Of a stretch of 61,928 nucleotides of DNA, positions 35,014-42,893 are shown one piece after another. Positions within the stretch are counted from its first letter, which is position 1. The number at the start of each line of letters is the position of its first letter. A program made the position numbers and the translations under genes. The notes beneath the pieces were generated by a model, which did not search any database, was not told where the DNA came from, and worked only from the letters and a program-made list of their open reading frames with translations. The stretch is from an uncultured Dorea sp. (GTDB lineage Bacteria > Bacillota > Clostridia > Lachnospirales > Lachnospiraceae), in contig CAJUBG010000017.1 of assembly GCA_910584575.1 (NCBI GenBank), positions 1 to 61,928 of the forward strand, read 5' to 3'.

Positions 35014-36069
35014 ATGAAAACCATAATCGAACAACTCAGTATAGGACAAATGAATAAAGCTACAATTAAAAAAGCCGGCGATATATTAAAAAGCGGCGGA
35101 TTAGTTGCTTTCCCCACTGAGACCGTCTACGGTCTGGGGGCGGACGCACTGAACGAGGAGGCGGCGAAAAAAATTTACGCAGCAAAGGGCAGGCCATCTG
35201 ACAATCCGTTGATTGTTCATGTGGCAGATATGGAAGCTCTTGCGATAATTGCAGAAACAATATCAGAGAAGGCGGCGATTGTTGCAAAGGAATTCTGGCC
35301 AGGTCCTCTCACTATGATATTTAAAAAAACATCTGCGGTTCCAATGGGAACCACAGGCGGGCTTAATACCGTAGCTGTCCGGATGCCGAATCATCCGATT
35401 GCCAGAGAGATTATCCGGGCGGGCGGAGGCTATATTGCGGCGCCAAGCGCTAATACCTCTGGCCGTCCAAGTCCTACCGAAGCACAGCATGTAAAGGAGG
35501 ATTTGGCGGGAAAGATTGATCTGCTTGTAGATGGAGGCACGGTGGATATCGGTGTGGAATCTACAATTCTGGACATGACCGTAGAACCTCCTATGATATT
35601 AAGGCCAGGCGCCATAACCAAAGAGATGCTGGAACGGCTCATTGGCGAGGTTGCTGTGGACAAGACCTTGATTGATCCGGACAGTAAAAAAGCGCCAAAA
35701 GCGCCTGGAATGAAATACCGCCATTATGCCCCGAAGGCAGAATTGACCGTCCTGGAGGGAGAACTTTCTCAGGTGGTAAAAGAGATTAACCGACTGACAG
35801 AAGAAAAAACTGCGCAAGGGTTTAAAGTGGGAATCATAGCCACAGAGGAAACTGTCGAGAAATATTGCGCTGGCAATGTTAAATGCATCGGTACTAGAGA
35901 GGATGAGACGACAGTAGCGGGAAACCTCTATGGAATCTTACGGGATTTTGACAATGACGGGACAGATTTGATTTTTAGTGAAGCATTTTCCACAGGCGGA
36001 ATTGGAAGCGCAGTAATGAACCGTCTGCTGAAAGCCGCCGGACAACATGTAGTTTATGTAGAAGAATGA
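35014..36069 (+). CDS. L-threonylcarbamoyladenylate synthase (Sua5/YwlC type)
   Basis: A 351-residue protein with the YrdC domain (about 18-200: GGLVAFPTETVYGLGADA, KGRPSDNPLIVHV, FWPGPLTMIF, APSANTSGRPSPTEAQHV) and a C-terminal Sua5 domain (about 215-351, after the linker PGMKYRHYAPKA). It makes threonylcarbamoyl-AMP for the t6A37 modification of ANN-decoding tRNAs. Start chosen at the ATG at 35014; the earlier in-frame ATG lies inside cwlD. No strong ribosome-binding site, so coupling with cwlD translation is possible. Confidence 0.95.
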   Translation: MKTIIEQLSIGQMNKATIKKAGDILKSGGLVAFPTETVYGLGADALNEEAAKKIYAAKGRPSDNPLIVHVADMEALAIIAETISEKAAIVAKEFWPGPLTMIFKKTSAVPMGTTGGLNTVAVRMPNHPIAREIIRAGGGYIAAPSANTSGRPSPTEAQHVKEDLAGKIDLLVDGGTVDIGVESTILDMTVEPPMILRPGAITKEMLERLIGEVAVDKTLIDPDSKKAPKAPGMKYRHYAPKAELTVLEGELSQVVKEINRLTEEKTAQGFKVGIIATEETVEKYCAGNVKCIGTREDETTVAGNLYGILRDFDNDGTDLIFSEAFSTGGIGSAVMNRLLKAAGQHVVYVEE

Positions 36070-36073
36070 AAAT

Positions 36074-36125
36074 ACAGGACTGTTATACTAAGCAGAAAAA
36101 CTTAATGCAACAGTCCTGTTATTTG
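36074..36125 (+). terminator. Terminator after the Sua5-type gene
   Basis: An 11-bp perfect stem (ACAGGACTGTT at 36074-36084, AACAGTCCTGT at 36109-36119) followed by TATTTGTT. Convergent with the frameshifted nuclease gene. Confidence 0.7.
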
Positions 36126-36156
36126 TTGCCACAACTCAAAAAATCAATAAAATCAA

Positions 36157-37133
36157 TTATAGCACCACAATTTTCTGAACTTTTTCCACAGGCACATCAC
36201 ATTTAGAGGCAATTTCTTTCTCGGACATTCCTTGCGCATATAAACGAAGTACTTTACAGGCTAACTGGATTCCATTTTCTTCTCCAATCTCCATGCCCCG
36301 TTTTTCTCCGATTTCCATGCCTCGCTTTTCTCCAATCTCTAAATCTCGCTTTTTTTCTCCATTTCCTCTATTTCCTCCCTCAGCCTCCTCATATTATTCA
36401 TCAATGTATTATGATCCATTAAAGCCTTATCTCGTGCCTCATATTCAAGCCGCCTTTTCTCATCCGCGCTTAACCTCTCCAATGCCTCATATGCCTCCCC
36501 CAGATATTCGTTTGTCTGTGCCATACGCTTAAACTCCTCTCTGTTCTTCCCATTAAAGAAACGCATCCAGCCAATGATATCCTCCTCAGACGGTGTTCCC
36601 TCCGAAAATTTGGGAATATCCTTAAGCTTCTTAAGCTCTAAAAACTGCAACTCCATCTTATTATTATAGATTCCCCCATCCACGTCATCCCGAAACAATA
36701 TTCTTCGATAACACTCCTTATCCTCCGGAAAACGAATAAAATCCAAGATGCTGACGTGGATACATCTTTGCAGCTTTTCATAAGAATCTCCTTGCTTCAA
36801 CTGCCCCGAAAACATCTTACTTAGGTAAAATAATGCCCGTTCATCCCAGAACTCAAAATAATTCACCTGCATTTCCATGTTAATCTGCAGCCCATCCTTT
36901 AGCCGAACCCGTACGTCCAAAATTCCCAACTTATCCCCTGCATATTTACGTTTCAAATGCGTAGGAAGAAGCTCAGTTTCCTCTATCTCCTCCGGACGAA
37001 CCCGCATGATGGCAGCACAGAAGCCCTTCCGTACAACAGGATTCTCCATCAAACCTGCAAAGCATACATCGTTAGTGGGAAACATTATAAAATCATCCTG
37101 CTTCTGCGTTTCGTTCATTAAGTTGTCATGCAT
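36157..37133 (-). pseudogene. Rpn-like PD-(D/E)XK nuclease/transposase, frameshifted at an A7 run
   Basis: The main open frame (37133 to 36339) encodes 264 residues of the PD-(D/E)XK transposase group: FPTNDVCFAGLMENP, KLGILDVRVRL, and NMEMQVNYFEFWDERALFYLSKMF with the catalytic D/ExQ pattern. It stops shortly after a run of seven A (minus strand, near 36350). In another frame the sequence continues for about 60 codons as the usual Rpn tail (RDLEIGEKRGMEIGEKRGME, then ...QGMSEKEIASKC) to a TAA at 36157. One extra A would join the two. Either a pseudogene, a sequencing slip, or slippage-controlled expression. Start: ATG at 37133 with AAGGAG 6 bases upstream. Confidence 0.8.
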
Positions 37134-37393
37134 AAAAGTCTCCTTTCTTCTGCAAGGCTTTTCCATATCAGATTCAGAAGACTTCAGCTATCTTTATTAA
37201 ATCATAACATGAAATGGAGATACAGAAAAGCAGAAATCAACTGCTTCCGAATAAAAACCTGCATATTATCATAGCTATTGAGTAATCCGGTGAAATACCG
37301 GCCAGAATATAAGAGGAGAATACCTCTTAGAATCCTTGAAACTAAGTATAGCACTCTCCACTCCAACACGCAATATCGAATATACATTCTAAC

Positions 37394-39070
37394 TTACTGA
37401 AAATTTGAAATATAATCTTCAACCTCCTTTGGCAAAACCAATTCCGGCTGATCTTTTATCCTCCATCCCAGTTCGCTTGTTCTTCTCTCCATATCCTCTA
37501 ACTTGGCAGGAATCTCAAGAACCTTATCCACATAATCTTTTGCATTTTCCACATCATTTTTTTCACTGTAATATTCCACCGCCCGACTCAAAAGGCTCAC
37601 ATAATCTACATATTCATATATAGCATATGGATTGTTCTTTACCGCCATCTCCTTATACTGTATCATTCCTTCAAAATCATTCTCCATAGCGCAGGCAAGC
37701 GCCTTGGCGTCATAAGCAAGCGCCGCATTTTGATTTCTTTTCAAAATGCTGTCTGCCAGCGCCTCACCCTCCTCTTTAGTCTGTGCTTCTTGAAGAAGAA
37801 CTAACTCTGCCTCAGTATAATACGGATAAAATTTCCTCGCAATCTCACACTCCCCCCTGTAAAAAGAAACAAGAGGAATCAAAAAATAGGCAGAAACCGC
37901 CATAAAAACCGCAGCAGCAACATATACAGCTCTCTTAACCACCTCTTTCACCTGCCGTCTCTCTCCCCCGCCATACTCAAGAACCATAAAAAACAACAGG
38001 CAGATACTCAAAAACTGCATATCAAAATCGAACAAACTGTGGACTCCAATTAAAAGCAAAATCACCTTCGCTGTCAAATCTATTTTCCTGGAAAATAAAT
38101 TCTTTATCAAAACTCCTGCCGCCAATATCGCCGGAATCCAGCCCACATCAAGTATAATCTGTAAAAAATCATTGTGGACATAAACAGTAGAATACACCCC
38201 CGTCTGAAGCTGCCCCTGGCTGTAATAATAACCCATATATCCATTTCCCATAGGATGTCGAAGTATCAGCCAAAAAGCGTCCCTCCAGTATAACAGACGC
38301 CCGATTAACGTACTGTTTTCCAATGAAATAGTAAGAAACCTCCCGAAATTCTGGAAATTTCCTGTCACAGCCCCGTAAATTCCTCCCCCAACCACAGAAG
38401 CCGTAAGAACTCCCAGATTCAGCAGACGGTATTCCCTATTTTTCCATGCTTCAATTACCGTCACAAAAACCGTCATCACAAAAACGGAACGGCTTCCTGT
38501 CAGAAAAATCCCAAGCAGCAGCGCCGCCGTTCCCGCCGCTGTTTTGATTGAAAATTTAATCTTATTCTGTATGACCACAATGCCTGCCAGGAAATAAAGC
38601 GCCATGGTATTAGAATACTGAAACGTCCCGCCAAACCTTCCTGCCATAAAGAAATGTTCTCTTACAGCCGAAACCCAATACAGCAGAATCCCTATCGCTA
38701 TGATAATGATTCCGGATACTGGAACCGAGAATAAAAGTCTGCCCCTTTCTTCCTCTGTAAACTGCATTAGAATTAATACAAATAATACAATCGGCATAAA
38801 TTTTAGAACACCCAGAAATGCCATACCACTGTCCACAGCCCATAAAACCGCTAATCCATGGCATACCACAAGAACAATCGCAAGAATAATGCCGCTGTTC
38901 CAAAAAAGGCAGATTTCCTTCCTTCTATGCATAATCCAAAACAGGTATACTCCAAATCCAATGGTGGCAAGACAACCTACAAACTCATAAAAGCCTCCAA
39001 ACAATAATGCCACAACGGTGATGAAAATCTGCAAAATCAATATCTCATTTTTTTCCTGCGTCTTTTTCAT
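37394..39070 (-). CDS. O-antigen ligase (Wzy_C)-type membrane protein with C-terminal repeat domain
   Basis: A 558-residue protein with about ten to twelve membrane helices (about 10-400) and the ligase/polymerase loop TGVYSTVYVHNDFLQIILDVG, which includes the usual H-N-D. The soluble C-terminus (about 410-558) is helical with TPR-like repeats (AALAYDAKALACAMENDFEG, YSEKNDVENAKDYVDKVLE). In Gram-positives this family polymerises or attaches glycans or glycosylates surface proteins; the substrate is unknown. The ATG at 39070 is chosen because the longer frame would run back through a terminator hairpin. Confidence 0.85.
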   Translation of the reverse strand: MKKTQEKNEILILQIFITVVALLFGGFYEFVGCLATIGFGVYLFWIMHRRKEICLFWNSGIILAIVLVVCHGLAVLWAVDSGMAFLGVLKFMPIVLFVLILMQFTEEERGRLLFSVPVSGIIIIAIGILLYWVSAVREHFFMAGRFGGTFQYSNTMALYFLAGIVVIQNKIKFSIKTAAGTAALLLGIFLTGSRSVFVMTVFVTVIEAWKNREYRLLNLGVLTASVVGGGIYGAVTGNFQNFGRFLTISLENSTLIGRLLYWRDAFWLILRHPMGNGYMGYYYSQGQLQTGVYSTVYVHNDFLQIILDVGWIPAILAAGVLIKNLFSRKIDLTAKVILLLIGVHSLFDFDMQFLSICLLFFMVLEYGGGERRQVKEVVKRAVYVAAAVFMAVSAYFLIPLVSFYRGECEIARKFYPYYTEAELVLLQEAQTKEEGEALADSILKRNQNAALAYDAKALACAMENDFEGMIQYKEMAVKNNPYAIYEYVDYVSLLSRAVEYYSEKNDVENAKDYVDKVLEIPAKLEDMERRTSELGWRIKDQPELVLPKEVEDYISNFQ

Positions 39071-39104
39071 AATCTCAAACTTCCCTAAAACGGACGTCCC
39101 ATTA

Positions 39105-39164
39105 AGTAAAAAGCATACAAGATATGATAAATTCCAATTCTTAGAAAATACCATATCTTGTATG
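39105..39164 (-). terminator. Terminator of the LRR/PKTGD protein gene; member of a dispersed palindrome family
   Basis: A 13-bp perfect stem (39114-39126 / 39152-39164, core ACAAGATATG) with TTTTTACTT after it on the minus strand, 24 bases past the stop. The stem and part of its 24-base loop recur at 61556-61603. Confidence 0.85.
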
Positions 39165-39187
39165 TATTTTGGTGCGACAGCCCCAAA

Positions 39188-41767
39188 TTATTTATTTAAC
39201 TTCCGTCTTGTAACCACTCCTGTACAACTCAATGCTGCCAACGCGAGAAGCATATACAGCATAATAGAAGAAGTATCTCCTGTTTTTGGCGCTTTTCTGC
39301 CTGTATCATTTACTCCGTTAGAAGTAGACGGTTTCTTTGAAGTATCTCCATTACCGCCGCCTGAAGCGCCTCCGCTTTCTCCCAGGTCAACAATCATATA
39401 TGGACTAAAGCTGCTTGACATAAAGCTTACTGTTCCATTGCTATTAACCGCTGCTTTCATATCTTCTAATTTACCCTGCTGATTCTCATGGTAAACCATA
39501 AGATTTTTGCCAAAGCCCTCCGGAATCGGCATGGTCACTCTGACCGCTTTAGCCAGGTCATGAAGCTCTTTCCCATCCTTAAAAAGTGAAATGTCATAGA
39601 ACTTCACACCCTTCACATTTTTATGAAGCTTCTTTACCTTATCCTCAAGCTCTGCCTTCTGCTTATCGCTCATCTCAGCTTCCGTCTTTACTTTTAATTC
39701 GACTCCATCCTCCGCGCCGCTTATTGTAATTCCCTTATCCGCCAGAGCAGTCCCCGTAATCTGATTCAGGGTACAGATTTCCGTTGCCTTAGAATCGGAA
39801 ATATCCCATATACTTCCATCCTCACGTTGGGCGTTCACTTCCATGTTTGATTCAAATATATCTACAACAGAGTACAGCACCGGAACTGCCAAGCCTGCTT
39901 CACCTATGACGTATAACACGTTATCCTCTGTCAATGCATAATCTCTGACTACTTTTTTTACTCCCTTAAGAGCCTGAACAAAACTTAGACCGCTATTAAC
40001 ATAATAGACTCCATCCTTTGTGATATATCCCCTGCTGCACAATTCTCTGACATTGTCTGCGATTTTTGGAAAACCTTCCTTCAAGTCATATAATGTGCCA
40101 TTTTTGATAAAGCCGTAAACGGATAATTCACTGACTCCTTCGTCAATCGGTTTATCTTCCCATTCTGTACTGCCCAAAAGCCTTTTCCAAAGATTTCCCT
40201 TACTGTCCAATGCTACCTCATATCTGTTATCCCCTTCGCTGTATACATATGAAACAGAAGCGATTATATGGAATTTTTCTGCCTTTACAACTACCTTTTG
40301 ATTGTCATCCAGTTCAACTCTTACCGTTGTTCCGTCTTTTTTGGAAATATAACCCTTGCTGTCTGCTGACTCTGCGTTATCACAGACAAATTGAGTGACA
40401 ACATTCTCTCCGTCTACATAGCTTATGTAGCATTTATTATCCTCTGTAATATAGATTACTGCCGTCCTTCTAAATGGGTTGTCCACATATTTCACAATAA
40501 ATCTTACCTTGTCTGCAATCTTAATCTGTGCAAACTCTGTATCATTTATCTTATGCTTTTTGATATTCCAAAGGGTACCGTTCTGGTCGAGTGCGTAATA
40601 GTCCTCCCCCAAACCTTCTGCCTGGTTCTCTCTGTATACCCAGTAAGCAACGTATGTTTTCATCTGTTTGTCGCCAGACACATTCTTCGGAGGCTCTGTC
40701 TCCCAGTTCCAGATCTGCCCCTTATTCAGAACAGAAAGACTTCCCTTTTCTTCCGGTAACTGATCCTGGGATATCTTATCCTCATCTGCGATAGGGCCTT
40801 TCATTTCACTCTCTGTAACCGTCACTTTAAATGTCTTTTCAACATCTTCATACTTGGCGGTAATGACTGCCTCTCCGCATTTTTTCCCTGTTAAATCTTG
40901 TCCTTCAACTGAAACAATCCCTTCGTCAGAACTCTCAAACTTTACCGAAGCCGCATCAGCAAAGGGTGCTGAGCTTCCCAGAATTATTGCATATGTAAAC
41001 CCTGCACTTCTTGTAAAGCCCTCCGGCATAGAAATATCCGCGTAAGAATATTTCTCAAATATCTGCTTCATTCCCTCCGGAGTATTTCCCATATAAGAAA
41101 ATGAACACATCATATTAGAATAATTAAGAGCGCCCGTGAAATCTGTAATCTTATTATCCGACACATCTAATCTCTGTAACTCCCACAAAAATGCGCCTTC
41201 TAAAAATGATACGTCTGTAAGCTCGTTTCCTGCCAGAGACCACTTATTGAGACTTGTATCTTCAATTTCGCCCATATATTTCTCAACCCAATCAGATGTG
41301 ATGCCGCATTTTTCCAGAGTAAGCTCTTTCAGATTAACAGCATATCCGATTCCTGTGATATCGATTCCACTCTTATCGCAGATGCTTAAAGACGTCAAAT
41401 TCTCCATATCTGCTCTTTTGACACATCCATTCTCATCCGCTTCTATTCCATGCTCTTTAAGCACGGCTCTAAAAGCGGGGTCTGGTATTTCTACCATTTC
41501 CACGACATCTGCTTCTTTTGTCTCTATTGTCTGTTCATTCTCTGTTACTTTCTTTTCTTCTTCCTTCTTTAACTCTTTTAACTGGGCCTCCGTAAGAAGC
41601 TCAAATCCTTCTACCTTCTGCCCTCCCTTATCAGTTATTACCTCTTGCTGCCCGTCTTCCACTGGCAATGTTTCATTCTCTGGCTCATCCGCGCTGGCGA
41701 CAGTAAAGCTAGACATAGCCAGCGTTCCTGCCAAAAGAAACGCCAATAGTTTTCTTCTTTTTCTCAT
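39188..41767 (-). CDS. Wall-anchored LRR/Ig-like surface protein with PKTGD sorting signal
   Basis: An 859-residue exported protein. Signal peptide about 1-27 (RKLLAFLLAGTLAMSSFTVASA). Then leucine-rich-repeat-like segments (about 95-225: LTSLSICDKSGIDITGIG, LKELTLEKCGI, LQRLDVSDNKITDF), a Big_2/Ig-like domain (about 270-325: SSDEGIVSVEGQDLTGKKCG), and a region of repeated short beta strands of type 'YALDQNGTLWNIKK' (about 380-650). It ends with a Gly/Ser-rich stretch, APKTGDTSSIML, a hydrophobic helix and RRKLNK, a Clostridia-type sortase signal. Start chosen at the ATG at 41767, where the signal peptide begins. No sortase gene is in the window. Confidence 0.85.
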   Translation of the reverse strand: MRKRRKLLAFLLAGTLAMSSFTVASADEPENETLPVEDGQQEVITDKGGQKVEGFELLTEAQLKELKKEEEKKVTENEQTIETKEADVVEMVEIPDPAFRAVLKEHGIEADENGCVKRADMENLTSLSICDKSGIDITGIGYAVNLKELTLEKCGITSDWVEKYMGEIEDTSLNKWSLAGNELTDVSFLEGAFLWELQRLDVSDNKITDFTGALNYSNMMCSFSYMGNTPEGMKQIFEKYSYADISMPEGFTRSAGFTYAIILGSSAPFADAASVKFESSDEGIVSVEGQDLTGKKCGEAVITAKYEDVEKTFKVTVTESEMKGPIADEDKISQDQLPEEKGSLSVLNKGQIWNWETEPPKNVSGDKQMKTYVAYWVYRENQAEGLGEDYYALDQNGTLWNIKKHKINDTEFAQIKIADKVRFIVKYVDNPFRRTAVIYITEDNKCYISYVDGENVVTQFVCDNAESADSKGYISKKDGTTVRVELDDNQKVVVKAEKFHIIASVSYVYSEGDNRYEVALDSKGNLWKRLLGSTEWEDKPIDEGVSELSVYGFIKNGTLYDLKEGFPKIADNVRELCSRGYITKDGVYYVNSGLSFVQALKGVKKVVRDYALTEDNVLYVIGEAGLAVPVLYSVVDIFESNMEVNAQREDGSIWDISDSKATEICTLNQITGTALADKGITISGAEDGVELKVKTEAEMSDKQKAELEDKVKKLHKNVKGVKFYDISLFKDGKELHDLAKAVRVTMPIPEGFGKNLMVYHENQQGKLEDMKAAVNSNGTVSFMSSSFSPYMIVDLGESGGASGGGNGDTSKKPSTSNGVNDTGRKAPKTGDTSSIMLYMLLALAALSCTGVVTRRKLNK

Positions 41768-41880
41768 GTTCTTTTCTTTTTCTCCCTTCCTTTGGGTATA
41801 CTCTATATTAATATCACTCTTAGAATTTATCATTTTACAAAACCCTTATCAACATTGTAAAAATTAACATTTTATCTATT

Positions 41881-42822
41881 CTACACCTTCAACGCCTTAA
41901 AATACATAAACCGCAGTCTTGGATATCCTTCCTCCCTGAATACCCGATCCAACGTCCGGCAAGCCTTCTGAAACCATTCAATACAAGTCTTTTTGTCCTC
42001 CCTGCCGCATATTGCCTCATACATCTCAAAAATCCGGATTAAAAGCCAATCAAGCCTCTCCCCTCTGACCATGGTATGCTCACCATCCAAACCAAGATAT
42101 CCGAAGAACCTAAGCTGCTCATTCAACTTCTCCAGAGTAAGGTCCGGCAGACCGAGAATCAGCAGATGCCGGATAAAAACTTTTCTCGGTATCTCACCAA
42201 GAAGCTTCATCTGACGGACAATCTCCGACTGATACCTGTAACTCGTAATATGCTTCCTCATAATATCCGGTTCAATCTTAGACAACGGCTCAACATAATG
42301 AAACGCATCCGTAAAATACAAATGTCTGAAAAACATCTCCGCCCTGCCTTCCGGAACATGGAGGTTCTCAAGCCTCTCCCTTGAAACATTCTTAATATAA
42401 TTTTCAATAATCTCCTTCAAATACTCCTGCCTTTTTCGGCACTTCTCATTCTGCTGGCTCGCCGTTGTCGCATAAATATCCTCACTCCTGTCACAATATC
42501 CCCTCAGCATGAACAGAAGCTCATCCTCAGATAGCTCTAACGCGCCCCCGAACAACAGACATTGCTCTCTGCTGCCAGGTACATACTTTCCGGTTCGCCA
42601 GTAACGAATCTTCAGGAACTCCGTCGATTTTTCCGGCGCATGTCCATACATTTTTTCATACAGAAATCTATCTGTCTCCGTCTTATTTTTCAGTTGATAT
42701 TTTTCCTGTATATGCTCATAATGCTTCTTCACCCATTGAAGCTCTGGCCTTTTCTCTTTTCCAAGCAAGATGCATTTCCTGGCAAGAGCCTCAACCTCAT
42801 CCATCGTATATCTGCCGCCCAT
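41881..42822 (-). CDS. Conserved protein of unknown function with possible N-terminal HTH
   Basis: A 313-residue soluble, charged protein I do not recognise. A segment around 75-105 (FLKIRYWRTGKYVPGSREQCLLFGGALELSEDELLFMLRG, cited in two parts) reads like the recognition half of an XRE-type domain, in which a helix-turn-helix precedes a 'RYWRTGRxxP' strand. The rest is helical with many Arg/Lys/Glu. RBS GGAGG at 7 bases. It lies 71 bases downstream of the membrane-tethered sigma gene on the same strand, so it may be co-transcribed with it. Confidence 0.65.
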   Translation of the reverse strand: MGGRYTMDEVEALARKCILLGKEKRPELQWVKKHYEHIQEKYQLKNKTETDRFLYEKMYGHAPEKSTEFLKIRYWRTGKYVPGSREQCLLFGGALELSEDELLFMLRGYCDRSEDIYATTASQQNEKCRKRQEYLKEIIENYIKNVSRERLENLHVPEGRAEMFFRHLYFTDAFHYVEPLSKIEPDIMRKHITSYRYQSEIVRQMKLLGEIPRKVFIRHLLILGLPDLTLEKLNEQLRFFGYLGLDGEHTMVRGERLDWLLIRIFEMYEAICGREDKKTCIEWFQKACRTLDRVFREEGYPRLRFMYFKALKV

Positions 42823-42893
42823 CCCATTTCCTCCATATCAAGCAAGTTCTCTCTTACTTTATTATTCGCTTGAGAAAGACAAAAAGGGACAAA

